Positions 8,647 through 18,555 of a DNA stretch of 51,215 nucleotides are shown in pieces. Numbering within the stretch: position 1 is the stretch's first letter; each line of letters begins with the position of its first letter. The DNA comes from Elusimicrobiota bacterium (GTDB lineage Bacteria > Elusimicrobiota > Elusimicrobia > UBA1565 > UBA9628): the NCBI GenBank assembly GCA_026388095.1, contig JAPLKL010000016.1, positions 1-51,215 of the forward strand. Reading direction: 5' to 3'. Both the position numbers and the translations under genes were made by a program. A model generated the notes under the pieces. That model worked only from the letters and a program-made list of their open reading frames with translations. It did no database searches and was not told the origin of the DNA.

Positions 8647-9174
8647 ATGAACGAAATCGCCCAGATCCGCGAATGGTACGCATTCAACTCCGAAGTCCGT
8701 AAGAAATACCTCAAGACCCTCTCCGCCCTCCCGCGCCGCGCCCTTCTCAAAGACCGCAAAGCCTCCTTCCCATCCCTCCTCGACATCTACGTCCACACCC
8801 TCGACGCCTACAACTGGTACATGTTCTACGCCTACCAGGACCGCGCCGCCGACTTCAAGCGGAGCGCAGGCAGCATCAAGACCATCGCGCAGGCCCGCCA
8901 GTACGAGCGCGAGGTGGACCGGAAGGTGAACGCCTTCCTCAAACGCCTTGACGCCCGCCTCCTCGCCTCGACCTTCCAGTTCACCTACCCGCCCGGCCAC
9001 CCCCGCGGCAAAGGCCTGCGCAAGGTGCGCACCCGCGACATGGTGCTCGCCCTGATCGCGGAGGACCTGCAGCACCGCGGCGAGCTCGCCGGCCTGCTCT
9101 GGCAGTTCGACGCCGAGGTCCCCTTCACCAGCTTCATCGATTGGAGCGAGCGGCGCAGGCACGCCAGGAGATAG
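8647..9174 (+). CDS. DinB-like four-helix-bundle protein
   Basis: 175 residues, near the usual DinB/YfiT length. Helices carry His at LDIYVHTLDAYNWYMF and again at DLQHRGELAGLLWQF, which match the three-His metal-site pattern of the DinB superfamily (the third ligand is less clear). Members include thiol-dependent metalloenzymes and damage-inducible proteins; the substrate is unknown. AAGGAG at 8634-8639 is 7 nt before the ATG, and TGATAGAAT about 35 nt upstream is a likely extended -10. The next gene starts 9 nt after the stop, suggesting an operon. Confidence 0.75.
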   Translation: MNEIAQIREWYAFNSEVRKKYLKTLSALPRRALLKDRKASFPSLLDIYVHTLDAYNWYMFYAYQDRAADFKRSAGSIKTIAQARQYEREVDRKVNAFLKRLDARLLASTFQFTYPPGHPRGKGLRKVRTRDMVLALIAEDLQHRGELAGLLWQFDAEVPFTSFIDWSERRRHARR

Positions 9175-9183
9175 GAAGACACG

Positions 9184-9669
9184 ATGGGGTGGCTGCGCGG
9201 GATATACCTCGGCAAGCCCCAAGTCTACATCCTGCTGGCCTTGCTCGCCCTCGCCGGCAGCGCCTGGAATATCAGCGCGCCCTCGTGGATCGTGGCTCTG
9301 GCGCCCAGCATAGCCCCGGACCGCTGGGGCCCGCTCCTCTCAGCGTACTGCCTCATCGTCATCGGCTCGCATCTCGTCGTCCACCCAGCCGTCGCCCTCC
9401 TGCGCGCCGCCACCGGCCCCCCGGAGCAGCAACCCGCGCCCAATTGGCTGCCCGTCATCGCCGGGTCGTGCGAATCCGTGCTCTTCGCGACCTCCTTCTA
9501 TATCAACAAGCCCGGATACATCGCCGTCTGGCTGGGCGTGAAGGTGGCTGCCGGCTGGAAGCTCTGGGAGCCGGGCCGCAACCGCTTCGAGGTCTTCGTC
9601 ACCGGCAACGCCCTGTGCATCGGGTGCGCCTACATCGGCGCCAGGGCCATCGCGGCCGTGCTCCGCTAA
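9184..9669 (+). CDS. Integral membrane protein of unknown function
   Basis: 161 residues with about four hydrophobic segments (VYILLALLALAGSAW, LLSAYCLIVIGSHLVV, LPVIAGSCESVLFATSFYI, ALCIGCAYIGARAIAAV). It follows the DinB-like gene by 9 nt. No catalytic motif or family is recognised. Confidence 0.65.
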   Translation: MGWLRGIYLGKPQVYILLALLALAGSAWNISAPSWIVALAPSIAPDRWGPLLSAYCLIVIGSHLVVHPAVALLRAATGPPEQQPAPNWLPVIAGSCESVLFATSFYINKPGYIAVWLGVKVAAGWKLWEPGRNRFEVFVTGNALCIGCAYIGARAIAAVLR

Positions 9670-9866
9670 GGAAGGGTCGCGTCGGGGTCGCGGCCTGAGC
9701 GGCCGCAACCTCCATATTCTGACGCGGCCTGCGCTATGTGCCCTACTGGGCATGAGTATTTGATTGGATAGCACCGCGATGTCAGTGCTCTCGTGAAAAG
9801 TGCAGTTAATTTCAGGAGTTCTTTCTTTGACGGGTCTTTGATGGCCGCGAACTCAGCCCACTGGAT
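9670..9866. other. Intergenic, nothing distinct
   Basis: About 200 nt with no open frame of interest. TTTGACGG near 9828-9833 could be part of a -35 box for the following gene, but no matching -10 at a good distance is seen. Confidence 0.4.
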
Positions 9867-11657
9867 ATGACATCACTCTCCGTATTTTGTTCAATAGCAC
9901 CCTTGCCGACCCGCCTCGCCATCTGCTTCTTTTGCCTCGCAATCCCCGGCTTGATCCTTTCTCCGGCCTGCTGGCCCGCCGCGGTCAATGATCAAGAGCC
10001 ATCATTCGAGCCGGACCAGCCCTCCGAAGGCTTCCTCCCGCGAAGCTCCAAACCCGAAGCCCTCGGCATAGACAAAGCCGCCTTGGCGAAACTGGTCCGG
10101 CAAGCCCAAGCCAGCCATTCGCACGCCCTCATCGTCATCAAGGATGGCCGCGTGGTCGTCGAACGCTACTTCGGCCGCCCGCCAAAACCCCTCCGCCTCA
10201 ATTCCGTCACCAAGAGCGTCGTCTCCTTGGCCATCGGCGCCCTCATCGGCGAAGGCAAGATCGCCGGCGTCCACGCCCCCCTGTCCACCTGGTTCCCCCA
10301 GTTCAAAGAAGGAGACAAGGCCAAGATCACCCTATGGAACATCCTCACCCACACTTCCGGCCTATACCATGAGGAGAGCGCCGCCACCCTCTATCACCAG
10401 CGCGACGTGGTCCAGTACGCGCTCGGACTGCTGACCGCTGACGAGCCGGGCAAGCGCTTCTCCTACAGCAACGAGGCGGTCGCGCTCCTGCCCGGGATCG
10501 TCCTGGCCGCGGCCGGCAAGCCCCTGGACGCGTACCTGCAGGAGAAGCTGTTCGGACCCATGGGCATCACAGCCTGCGATTGGGACCGCGACCCCGCGGG
10601 CAACGTCATGGCCTACGGCGGCCTGTCCATGGCGCCGCGCGACCTGGCCCGCATCGGCCAGCTCATGCTCGATTCCGGGCGTTGGCAGGGGCGGCAGCTC
10701 GTCCCCGGAGCCTGGGTGCGCGCGGCCACCTCGCCGGCCCGCTCCGACATCGCGGACTACGGACTGCTGTGGTGGCTGCGCGGCGGCGGGTTCGGCGGCG
10801 AAGGCTGGCTGGGGCAGTACTTGCAGGTCTATCCCGAATGGCGCCTGGTGGCGGTGCGCATGCACGGCCAAGAAGCGGGCAATGACATGAAGGAGAACCA
10901 GGATTACGGGTTCGAGGACTTCAAGAAGATGACCCTGGCTTTGGTCCAGCATCCGCAAAAGCCGAAGCAGGGCTTGATCGACTGGGTAGCGATCCCGGGG
11001 GGAAGCTTCATGATGGGCGCCGACGACCTGCCCGGCGCCCGGCCCCATCGAGTCACGGTGCCGTCATTGCAGGCCGCGAGGACCCTGGTGACCAATGCCC
11101 AGTACCAAGCCTGCGTGGACGCCCACGGCTGCACTCCCCCGAGGTGGGGCTGGCCCGTAGCTCCGGACAAAAGCAATCTGCCCGTCTTCTTCGTGAGCTG
11201 GAGCGATGCCGCACAGTTCTCCGAGTGGGCCGGCGGAAGGCTGCCGAGCGAAGCGGAGTGGGAATACGCGGCTCGCGGCGCGGGCCAGGATCGCAGGTTC
11301 CCTTGGGGCGATGAGGAAGCGACCTGCGCCAGGGCCGTCATCTCGGAGGGCGGCGATGGCTGCGGGAAGGACTCCGCATGGCCCGTATGCTCGAAGCCCG
11401 AAGGCAACACGCGGCAGGGCCTCTGCGACATGGCGGGCGATGCGTGGGAGTGGACGCAGGACTGGTATCATGCCTCCTACGACGGCGCGCCGGCTGACGG
11501 CCGCGCTTGGCAAGACCCGTCCGGCTCGGCTCGGGTCATCCGCGGCGGGTCCTGGTGCGAGCCCGGCTCGCATGCTCGCTCGGCCGTCCGCCGCGAAGGT
11601 CCGCTTACGTGGGGCTCCGCGATAGGGTTCCGCCCCGTAAGGGAGCGCCGGGACTAG
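9867..11657 (+). CDS. Secreted serine beta-lactamase-like hydrolase fused to FGE-sulfatase domain
   Basis: 596 residues. A signal-like segment (about residues 15-38) is followed by a class C beta-lactamase/penicillin-binding-like domain (about 60-365). This has the catalytic S-x-x-K (SVTK, S113-K116), YSN (200-202) and a Gly-rich segment near the usual K/H-T-G position (GGGFGGEGW). From about 370 (VAIPGGSFMMGADD) to the end it is an FGE/SUMF1-like C-type-lectin domain with LPSEAEWEYAARG, FPWGDEE, GDAWEWTQDWY and IRGGSW. FGE-like domains include formylglycine-generating enzymes and ergothioneine-type oxidases, but many are only binding modules. I cannot see the paired active-site Cys with confidence. 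Substrate unknown. Confidence 0.85.
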   Translation: MTSLSVFCSIAPLPTRLAICFFCLAIPGLILSPACWPAAVNDQEPSFEPDQPSEGFLPRSSKPEALGIDKAALAKLVRQAQASHSHALIVIKDGRVVVERYFGRPPKPLRLNSVTKSVVSLAIGALIGEGKIAGVHAPLSTWFPQFKEGDKAKITLWNILTHTSGLYHEESAATLYHQRDVVQYALGLLTADEPGKRFSYSNEAVALLPGIVLAAAGKPLDAYLQEKLFGPMGITACDWDRDPAGNVMAYGGLSMAPRDLARIGQLMLDSGRWQGRQLVPGAWVRAATSPARSDIADYGLLWWLRGGGFGGEGWLGQYLQVYPEWRLVAVRMHGQEAGNDMKENQDYGFEDFKKMTLALVQHPQKPKQGLIDWVAIPGGSFMMGADDLPGARPHRVTVPSLQAARTLVTNAQYQACVDAHGCTPPRWGWPVAPDKSNLPVFFVSWSDAAQFSEWAGGRLPSEAEWEYAARGAGQDRRFPWGDEEATCARAVISEGGDGCGKDSAWPVCSKPEGNTRQGLCDMAGDAWEWTQDWYHASYDGAPADGRAWQDPSGSARVIRGGSWCEPGSHARSAVRREGPLTWGSAIGFRPVRERRD

Positions 11658-11660
11658 CGC

Positions 11661-12755
11661 ATGGCTGAAGCCAAGCAGTCCTTGCCGGCCCGCCTCGTCC
11701 TGACCGCCTGCCTGCTGTCCTTCCCCGGCTCGCCAAGAGCGGCCGTGCCAACACCGCCGGATTCCAACATCGGCGTCGTTCCCACCTGCTCCGTCCTCGG
11801 CGAGGTCATAGAGATCCGGCCCGCACCCCATGCGGCGCGGGTCCGCCTCCAGCGCGCCCATGGCTCGAGCACCATGGACGCTTGCGGCCAGACCGGCGCC
11901 GCGGCCATGGCGGACCAAGGCGCCGTCGTATCCGTTTCCCTCGACGTCCAGCCCAAGCCCCTGCTCGTTGCGGGCAGCCGGGTCTTCGTGGTCAAAGGCA
12001 TGGGCCCGGATTTCTCGCTGGAGACCTACCCCCCGGATTCCCTCACCGTCGATGCCATGGTCCGCACCGCGGAAACCAGCTGGGACGGGCCCGCCCGGCT
12101 CAGCGAACTCTACCCCGTCGAAACCTTCCTGGGGGTCCCGAGTACCGTTGAAAAGCTGTCCCGCAATCTCGACCTCGACGCAGAGGACCCCAAGACCAAG
12201 GACAAGCGGCTCGGCTCGGCCGTCCTGCTCATCGAGCTCGCCGTGGACAAGCAGGACGTCCCGGAACCGGTCCTGCGCAAGGCCTTCTCGGCCGCCCTGG
12301 CCGGAAGCTATCAGGCGGTCGGGATCGCCAGCCACGTCCGCCTCATAAAACACGACCGGGCCGGGCTCGTCGCGGAGCTCGACGGCTGGCTCAAAAAGAC
12401 CGTGACCGACCAGAGATGGCCCGCGGTCCGCGATCCTGCCGGCATCATCGTGGCGCTCGGAGAGCTCGGGCCGGCGTCGAGGCCCGCGCTCCCCGCCATC
12501 CTGGAGCGGATGAACGGCCTCAACGGCACCGAGCGCGATGACAGCCACACCATCTTCGCCGCCGCGATGGAGCGGATGCACGCCCAGGCGCAGGCCGCCG
12601 CTCTCTTCCTCCGGCAGGTCAACGCCGGCCAGCTCAAGTCGAACAGCGGCCCTCTGGCCCGCGGCGCCTGCCTGCTCACGCGAGGAGACCCCTCCCCGGC
12701 CCTCGGCGAGCTGCGCCATTGGTGCGCGTCAAGCTACACGGGCCCTGTCAGATAG
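11661..12755 (+). CDS. Secreted protein, possibly helical-repeat
   Basis: 364 residues starting 3 nt after the fusion gene's stop, so co-transcribed. A signal peptide (LPARLVLTACLLSFPGSPRAA) precedes a beta-type domain with conserved Cys (VVPTCSVLG, MDACGQTG) and an Ala/Leu-rich helical C-terminal half (ALGELGPASRPALPAILERM) that resembles HEAT repeats. No catalytic motif. Its place next to the hydrolase suggests a shared envelope function, which is inference. Confidence 0.65.
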   Translation: MAEAKQSLPARLVLTACLLSFPGSPRAAVPTPPDSNIGVVPTCSVLGEVIEIRPAPHAARVRLQRAHGSSTMDACGQTGAAAMADQGAVVSVSLDVQPKPLLVAGSRVFVVKGMGPDFSLETYPPDSLTVDAMVRTAETSWDGPARLSELYPVETFLGVPSTVEKLSRNLDLDAEDPKTKDKRLGSAVLLIELAVDKQDVPEPVLRKAFSAALAGSYQAVGIASHVRLIKHDRAGLVAELDGWLKKTVTDQRWPAVRDPAGIIVALGELGPASRPALPAILERMNGLNGTERDDSHTIFAAAMERMHAQAQAAALFLRQVNAGQLKSNSGPLARGACLLTRGDPSPALGELRHWCASSYTGPVR

Positions 12756-12792
12756 ATCGGTCTCAGGCTGACAGCCCGCTCCGGAATTTGTT

Positions 12793-12798
12793 TAATAT
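12793..12798 (+). promoter_or_regulatory. -10 hexamer for carA (TAATAT)
   Basis: TAATAT ends 5 nt before the GTG start of carA. CTGACA at 12768-12773 is a possible -35 with a slightly long 19-bp spacer. The transcript would begin at or next to the start codon. Confidence 0.5.
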
Positions 12799-12803
12799 CA
12801 CCC

Positions 12804-13886
12804 GTGCCGCGGACCCAGCCGGCCCGCCTAGTCCTCTCCGACGGCACCGTATTCTCCGGCGCCTCCTTCGGCTCACCCCATTGCGTTGACGGCGAAGTCG
12901 TCTTCAACACCGGCATGGTCGGCTATCCCGAAGCCCTCACCGACCCCTCCTACCGCGGCCAGATCCTCGTCTGCACCACCCCCATGGTCGGCAACTACGG
13001 CGTACCCCGGCGCGGACTCACCGACCGATACGGCATCCCCAAACACTTCGAATCCGACCGCATCCAAGCCGCTGCCCTGGTCGTCGCCGACTACAACGAC
13101 CACTACTCCCACTGGAGCGCGGCCAGCTCTCTGCATGACTGGCTCGCGGAGCAGAACATCCCGGCCATCCACGGCGTGGACACCAGAGCCCTCACCAAGC
13201 TCCTCAGGACCCAAGGCGTGATGCTCGGCCGCATCGGCGAGAGCAACGGCCCCCTTGACGACCCCAACAAGCGGAACCTCGTCGCGGAAGTCTCCTGCAA
13301 AGAAGTCAAAGAATACGGCTCCGGCCCCACGACCATCCTCGCCGTAGACTGCGGCATGAAAGCCAACATCCTGCGCAGCTTCCTCAAGCGCGGAGTCAAA
13401 GTCCGCCGCGTCCCCTGGGACCACGACTTTACAAGGGAGGACTGGGACGGCCTCTTCATCTCCAACGGCCCCGGCGACCCCCAGCGCTGCGGCAAGCTCA
13501 CCGCGCACCTGCGCGCCGCATTCGACCTCGACAAACCCATCTTCGGCATCTGCCTCGGCTCCCAGATCATGGGCCTCGCGGCCGGAGCCCAGACTTATAA
13601 ATTGAAATACGGCCACCGCTCCCAGAACCAGCCCTGCACCGACGTCGAGACCAGCCGCTGCCACATCACCAGCCAGAACCACGGCTATGCGGTCGCCGAA
13701 GACACCATGCCCAAGGACTGGAAAGTCTGGTTCGTCAACGGCAACGACCGCACGGTCGAGGGCATCCGCCATTGTTCCAAACCGTTCCGCGCGGCCCAGT
13801 TCCACCCCGAAGCCTGCCCCGGCCCCACCGACACCGCCTTCCTCTTCGACCAATTCATCCGCGAGGCCTCCGCATGCAGAGCCTGA
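12804..13886 (+). CDS. carA: Carbamoyl-phosphate synthase small subunit
   Basis: 360 residues from GTG, the family's normal length. It supplies ammonia from glutamine to CarB for carbamoyl phosphate, feeding pyrimidine and arginine synthesis in the cytoplasm. The N-terminal domain begins [17 protein letters not shown]. The C-terminal class I glutamine amidotransferase has the nucleophile Cys in [10 protein letters not shown] and the catalytic His-x-Glu in QFHPEA. No Shine-Dalgarno is present; TAATAT lies 5 nt upstream, so a leaderless start is likely. It overlaps carB by 13 nt, indicating translational coupling. Confidence 0.97.
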   Translation: MPRTQPARLVLSDGTVFSGASFGSPHCVDGEVVFNTGMVGYPEALTDPSYRGQILVCTTPMVGNYGVPRRGLTDRYGIPKHFESDRIQAAALVVADYNDHYSHWSAASSLHDWLAEQNIPAIHGVDTRALTKLLRTQGVMLGRIGESNGPLDDPNKRNLVAEVSCKEVKEYGSGPTTILAVDCGMKANILRSFLKRGVKVRRVPWDHDFTREDWDGLFISNGPGDPQRCGKLTAHLRAAFDLDKPIFGICLGSQIMGLAAGAQTYKLKYGHRSQNQPCTDVETSRCHITSQNHGYAVAEDTMPKDWKVWFVNGNDRTVEGIRHCSKPFRAAQFHPEACPGPTDTAFLFDQFIREASACRA

Positions 13887-16800
13887 AGCGCAAAGTCCTG
13901 CTGCTCGGCTCAGGCGGCCTCTCTATCGGCCAAGCCGGCGAGTTCGACTACTCCGGCTCCCAAGCCATAAAGGCGTTGAAAGAGGAAGGACATCAGGTCG
14001 TCCTCATCAACCCCAACATCGCCACGGTCCAGACCTCCAAGGACATGGCGGACGCGGTCTATTTCCTCCCAGTGACCCCCGAGTTCGTCACCCAAGTCAT
14101 CGCCGCGGAAAAGCCCGACAGCATCATGCTCTCATTCGGCGGCCAGACGGCGCTTAACTGCGGCGTGGCCCTGCATAAAGCCGGCGTGCTCAAGGACCAC
14201 GGAGTCGAAGTCCTCGGCACCCCCGTAGACACCGTCATGCTCACCGAAGACCGCGACCTCTTCGCCAAGCGCATGCGGCAGATCGACGTCAAGATCCTGC
14301 AGAGCACGGCCGCCTCCAGCCTCGACGAGGCCAAACAGGCGGCCCAGGTCATTGGCTTGCCCGTCATCATCCGCTCAGCATACGCCTTAGGCGGCCAAGG
14401 CTCCGGCTTCGCCCACGACGAGACCCAACTCGCCGAGATCGTGTCCCAGGCCCTCTCCTCCGCGCCGCAGGTGCTCATCGAGAAATCCGTCCAAGGCTGG
14501 AAAGAGATCGAATACGAGGTCGTGCGCGACGCGGCCGACAACTGCGTCACCGTGTGCAACATGGAGAACTTCGACCCCATGGGCATCCACACGGGGGAAA
14601 GCATCGTAGTCGCCCCTTCCCAGACCTTGAGCAACGAGGAGTACCATTTTCTCAGGGAAGTCGCCATCCGAGTCGTGCGCAGCTTGGGCGTGGTCGGCGA
14701 GTGCAACATCCAGTACGCCCTGGCCCCCAACCTGGAGTATCGCGTCATCGAGGTCAACGCCCGCCTCTCGCGCTCCAGCGCCTTGGCTTCCAAGGCCACC
14801 GGCTACCCCCTCGCCTACATCGCGGCCAAGCTCGCCTTAGGCCAGAACCTGCCCGACATCGAGAACCGCGTCACCAAGTCCACCTATTCGTGCTTCGAGC
14901 CGGCCTTGGACTACGTGGTGGTCAAGGCTCCCAAGTGGGACCTGGCCAAGTTCCGCAAAGCCTCCAGGGGCCTCGGCTCCAGCATGAAGAGCGTGGGCGA
15001 GGTCATGGCCATCGGCCGCACGTTCGAGGAAGCCATCCAGAAAGCTTTGCGCATGATAGACCCCAAGCACCAGGGTTTCGTTGGCAACGACGAGGCATTC
15101 GAGGACCTGGAGGGGGAACTCAAGAATCCATCGGACCGGCGCATACACGCCATAGAGGCGGCTTTGCGGGAGGGGATGGAAGTCTCGCGGATAGCTGAGC
15201 TTACCAGCATAGATCCCTGGTTCTTGCACCGGCTCAAAGGCATCGTGGATATCCAGGAGCGGCTTGCGAAGCACGCTCTATCCGACCTGCCAAGTGACCT
15301 GCTGAAGGCTGCAAAAAAATCGGGATATTCCGACCAACAGATTTCGCGATCTCTGAAGGGAACGGAAACGGCATTGGCAGTCCGTGCTAGGCGAAAGGAG
15401 ACAGGGATAACGCCCTGGGTCAAGCAGATAGACACCTTGGCAGGGGAGTTCCCGGCCAAGACCAACTATTTCTACCTCACCTATCACGGGACCAGCCACG
15501 ACCTGCCTCCGCGCGAGGAGAAGCAAGTGGTCATCTTGGGCAGCGGCGCCTACCGCATCGGCAGCTCAGTGGAGTTCGACTGGTGCTGCGTGAGCTGCGC
15601 GCAGGTCCTGGGCCGGCTCGGCTACAAGACCGTGATGATCAACCATAACCCAGAGACCGTGAGCACCGACTACGACATCTGCGACAAGCTCTATTTCGAG
15701 GAGCTCAGCCTGGAGCGCGTGCTCGACATCGCCGATCTTGAGCAGCCCGAAGGCTTCGTGGTCTCGATGGGGGGGCAGATCCCCAACAACCTGGCCTTGG
15801 CCTTGCACAAGCAGGGGCTCAAGATCCTCGGCACCAGCCCGGAAGCCATAGACCGGGCCGAGGACAGGCACAAGTTCTCATCCTTGCTGGACCAGTTGGG
15901 CGTGGACCAGCCGCTCTGGGAGGAGCTTTCCAGCCTGGAGGCGGCCAAGGCCTTCGCGGCCAAGGTCGGCTACCCGGTGCTGGTGCGGCCGTCCTACGTC
16001 TTGAGCGGCGCGGCCATGAGCGTGGCCACCTCGGACGCGGACCTGGAGCGCTACTTGAACCGGGCGGTCAAGGTCTCCAACGAGCACCCCGTGGTCATCT
16101 CCAAGTTCATCACCGAGGCCAAGGAGATCGAGATGGACGCGGTGGCCAAGGACGGCCGCATCCTGGCCTACGCCATCTCCGAGCACATCGAGAACGCGGG
16201 CATACACTCCGGCGACGCCACCTTGGTGTTCCCGGCCCAGAAGCTCTACCTGGAGACCGTGCGCCGAATCAAGGCCATCACCCGGCAGATCGCGGGCGCG
16301 CTCAAGATCAACGGGCCTTTCAACATCCAGTACATCGCCAAGGACAACAAGATCAAGGTCATCGAGTGCAACCTCCGGGTGTCCCGGAGCTTCCCGTTCG
16401 TGTCCAAGGTCTCGGGCGTGGACTTCATCGGCGTGGCGACCGAGGTGATCATGGGCCTGCCGGTGGAGAAGGTGGAGTCCTCGGCCTTCGAGCTGGAGCA
16501 CGTGGGCGTCAAGGCCCCGCAGTTCTCCTTCACCCAGCTGCGCGGCGCCGACCCCGTGCTGGGAGTGGAGATGGCCTCCACCGGAGAGGTGGGCTGCCTG
16601 GGCGACGACGTGCACGAGGCCCTGCTCAAATCCCTGCTCTCGGCCGGCCTGCGCATCCCGAAGAAGAACGTGCTCATCTCCACCGGCCCCTTGGAGAGCA
16701 AGGCGCGCTTCATGTCAGCCGCGCGCAAGCTCAAAGCCATGGGCCTGACCATCTACGCCACCCGCGGCACCTCCGAGTTCCTCAAGTGGAACGGGGTGGA

Positions 16801-17074
16801 GTCCACGGTTTTGCACTGGCCCACCTCCAAGAGCAAGCCCAACGTCCTCGACTACCTAAAGAACCGCAAGATCGAGTTGGTCATCAACATCCCCAAGAAC
16901 GACGAGCCCGAAGAGCTCAACAACGACTACCTCATCCGCCGCACGGCCGCGGACTACAACATCCCGCTCATCACCAACCTGCCCGTAGCCGAGCTGTTGG
17001 TGGACGCGCTCTCAGCCAAGGGCGAGGTGAAGGCGCGCAGCTGGCAGCAGTACTTCGAGGCTCAGCCCGCCTAG
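13874..17074 (+). CDS. carB: Carbamoyl-phosphate synthase large subunit
   Basis: 1066 residues, full length. It makes carbamoyl phosphate from bicarbonate, ammonia and two ATP. The two homologous ATP-grasp halves are visible: the first starts [22 protein letters not shown], the second near residue 550 with [20 protein letters not shown]. The last 130 residues form the MGS-like allosteric domain ([11 protein letters not shown]). ATG 13874 is chosen because it starts [12 protein letters not shown], matching the family; it lies within the end of carA. A membrane protein gene follows after 1 nt. Confidence 0.97.
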   Translation: MQSLKRKVLLLGSGGLSIGQAGEFDYSGSQAIKALKEEGHQVVLINPNIATVQTSKDMADAVYFLPVTPEFVTQVIAAEKPDSIMLSFGGQTALNCGVALHKAGVLKDHGVEVLGTPVDTVMLTEDRDLFAKRMRQIDVKILQSTAASSLDEAKQAAQVIGLPVIIRSAYALGGQGSGFAHDETQLAEIVSQALSSAPQVLIEKSVQGWKEIEYEVVRDAADNCVTVCNMENFDPMGIHTGESIVVAPSQTLSNEEYHFLREVAIRVVRSLGVVGECNIQYALAPNLEYRVIEVNARLSRSSALASKATGYPLAYIAAKLALGQNLPDIENRVTKSTYSCFEPALDYVVVKAPKWDLAKFRKASRGLGSSMKSVGEVMAIGRTFEEAIQKALRMIDPKHQGFVGNDEAFEDLEGELKNPSDRRIHAIEAALREGMEVSRIAELTSIDPWFLHRLKGIVDIQERLAKHALSDLPSDLLKAAKKSGYSDQQISRSLKGTETALAVRARRKETGITPWVKQIDTLAGEFPAKTNYFYLTYHGTSHDLPPREEKQVVILGSGAYRIGSSVEFDWCCVSCAQVLGRLGYKTVMINHNPETVSTDYDICDKLYFEELSLERVLDIADLEQPEGFVVSMGGQIPNNLALALHKQGLKILGTSPEAIDRAEDRHKFSSLLDQLGVDQPLWEELSSLEAAKAFAAKVGYPVLVRPSYVLSGAAMSVATSDADLERYLNRAVKVSNEHPVVISKFITEAKEIEMDAVAKDGRILAYAISEHIENAGIHSGDATLVFPAQKLYLETVRRIKAITRQIAGALKINGPFNIQYIAKDNKIKVIECNLRVSRSFPFVSKVSGVDFIGVATEVIMGLPVEKVESSAFELEHVGVKAPQFSFTQLRGADPVLGVEMASTGEVGCLGDDVHEALLKSLLSAGLRIPKKNVLISTGPLESKARFMSAARKLKAMGLTIYATRGTSEFLKWNGVESTVLHWPTSKSKPNVLDYLKNRKIELVINIPKNDEPEELNNDYLIRRTAADYNIPLITNLPVAELLVDALSAKGEVKARSWQQYFEAQPA

Positions 17075-17075
17075 C

Positions 17076-17711
17076 ATGCTTTTCCCCGAGCTCGTCCTGG
17101 ATGTCTTCATCCTCCTGCTTTTCGTCAAAACGGCCGGGGTCTGCGCGAGCGCCGCGGTGGTGCTGCGCCTGTGCGGGCCGGGGAAAGCCGGGGTCTTCTG
17201 GCGGAGATACTGGGCTTGGGAATATGCCGGTGAGAACGTCTTCGACGCCTCGGTCTGGCTTGCGACCGTGCTGGGGTTCCTCTACTCCCGCCGCCTGCTC
17301 GGCGGGCTCGGAGGAAACGGCCTGGCGGCCGCGCTGGGGGAGCATCCCGCTTTGGTGCTCGGCATAGGCGCGGCGCTGGCTTGGTTCGCCGTGTCCACCG
17401 TCCTGCAGACCCTGTCCTGTCTGCGGCGCACCCAGGTGCTCTGCGAGAAGATCAACCATCTGCCCCTGCTCAAGAAGCTCGGCCAATGGGTCCTCCAGCT
17501 TTCGCTCCTTTACCTCGAGCTCACGGGCTGGTCGCAAGCCCTCAAGGCCGGGCAGGCGGGCCTGGAACTGGTCCTCAAGCGCGCCTTGGAGGGCCGGATC
17601 AACAGGATGCTCTATAGGTCCCTCCTGCTCCTGGCCGTCGAATGCGCGGCCCGGGTCGCGGCGGTGGCGGCCGCGGGCTACGTCGCCACCGGCCGGCTCA
17701 GGCTCTGGTAA
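17076..17711 (+). CDS. Membrane protein of unknown function
   Basis: 211 residues with hydrophobic segments at the N-terminus (LVLDVFILLLFVKTAGVCASAAVVL), in the middle (ALVLGIGAALAWFAVSTVL) and at the C-terminus (SLLLLAVECAARVAAVAAAGYV). Starting 1 nt after carB, it probably shares that transcript, but no link to pyrimidine synthesis is apparent. No family recognised. Confidence 0.65.
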   Translation: MLFPELVLDVFILLLFVKTAGVCASAAVVLRLCGPGKAGVFWRRYWAWEYAGENVFDASVWLATVLGFLYSRRLLGGLGGNGLAAALGEHPALVLGIGAALAWFAVSTVLQTLSCLRRTQVLCEKINHLPLLKKLGQWVLQLSLLYLELTGWSQALKAGQAGLELVLKRALEGRINRMLYRSLLLLAVECAARVAAVAAAGYVATGRLRLW

Positions 17712-17775
17712 GGCGCCCTCTGCGAGGCGGCATCCTGCCAAGGAACGTCTGCTGACGTCGTCCTCGCGCCGGCCA

Positions 17776-18234
17776 ACGCATCCCGCCGTCCAGTTCGTCA
17801 AATACTCCATCGGCGGCGCGCTGGCCACCGGAGTGGAGATCCTGGTCTTCTATTCCGTCGCGATCTGGCTCCTGCCCGCCCTCGGTCCCGGGGATCCTGT
17901 CGCGCGCCTGCTCGGCCTTCGCTTGGCACCCATAGCCGAGGGCGCGCGCTCCGCGCACTACGTCTGGGGAAAGATGATCGCCTTCCTATTCTCCAACCTG
18001 ACGGCCTATGTCGTCAACGTGCTTTGGGTATTCATCCCCGGCCGCCACAGCAGGAAGGTGGAATTCGCCCTCTTCTACGCGGTCTCCGGGACCAGCTTCG
18101 CCCTCGGCACGGCTCTGGGCTGGCTGCTGATAAAATGGGCCGGACTGCCGACCACCTACGCCTTCGCCGTCAACGGCGCGGCTTCCATCGCGATGAACTA
18201 CGCCAGCCGGAAGTTCGTCGTGCTCAAGGGTTAA
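17776..18234 (+). CDS. GtrA-family membrane protein (start codon unclear)
   Basis: The body has the GtrA fold: QFVKYSIGGALATGVEILVFY, then three more membrane segments including FALFYAVSGTSFALGTALGWLLI and a Lys/Arg-ended tail (ASRKFVVLKG). GtrA proteins are small four-helix membrane proteins, often helping move polyprenyl-linked sugars. The first conserved helix begins before the only standard start (GTG 17833). The frame is open back to a TAA at 17710-17712 with no ATG, GTG or TTG before 17833. ACG at 17776, just before HPAVQFVKY, is where an initiator is expected. A frameshift or a non-standard start is possible. Confidence 0.7.
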   Translation, partial: THPAVQFVKYSIGGALATGVEILVFYSVAIWLLPALGPGDPVARLLGLRLAPIAEGARSAHYVWGKMIAFLFSNLTAYVVNVLWVFIPGRHSRKVEFALFYAVSGTSFALGTALGWLLIKWAGLPTTYAFAVNGAASIAMNYASRKFVVLKG

Positions 18235-18252
18235 CAGGCTGCTGATAAACCC
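18235..18252 (+). repeat. 18-bp repeat copy B (CAGGCTGCTGATAAACCC)
   Basis: Begins directly after the TAA stop (18232-18234) of the GtrA gene. It matches the minus-strand copy at 386-369 at 17 of 18 positions, which likewise directly follows a stop codon. Confidence 0.6.
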
Positions 18253-18260
18253 TCCTGCGG

Positions 18261-18365
18261 AAAGGACTATGTCCGGACACAGTCCTTTCGGTAGCGGGCA
18301 ACAGTCCATCCCCGAACTGGCCCAGACAGGCGCAGCCTGTCTGGGCCAGTCGCGCCGAAGGCGCC
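18261..18365. repeat. Inverted-repeat block
   Basis: An imperfect 28-bp palindrome (18261-18288, one mismatched pair, core TGTCCGGACA) is followed by a perfect hairpin with a 16-bp stem and 3-nt loop (18316-18350, ACTGGCCCAGACAGGC arm), then a smaller GCGCC repeat. No T-tract follows the large hairpin, so it is more like a mobile repeat than an intrinsic terminator. The block abuts the broken gene at 18400-18544. Confidence 0.65.
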
Positions 18366-18399
18366 ATCCTTCGTGCAACCTATCGGATGGGTTCTGCCG

Positions 18400-18544
18400 C
18401 CCCGCTTCGCGCAGTGCCATGAGGCCCAGGACGTAGGCCGGGTCCAGAGGACGAAGCCACACCAGCGCCCCCATGGGGATGCGCGAGAGCGACACCAGGT
18501 TGGGGGCGGTCAGCCAGCTTCCGCTTCACCGCCGATCTCTCCAT
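18400..18544 (-). pseudogene. Truncated, frameshifted CDP-alcohol phosphatidyltransferase
   Basis: Eleven nt after the PAP2 stop, an ATG at 18544 starts MERSAVKRKL. After a one-base frame change near 18512, the next frame reads LTAPNLVSLSRIP-x-GALVWL and LDPAYVLGLMAL. That resembles the N-terminal first helix of CDP-alcohol phosphatidyltransferases (PgsA-like). Similarity stops near 18415, before the expected D-x2-D-G catalytic motif, and the repeat block lies beyond. With the kinase and PAP2 genes upstream on the same strand, it looks like the lost third gene of a lipid cluster. Confidence 0.5.
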
Positions 18545-18555
18545 GAGGCGCCTGC

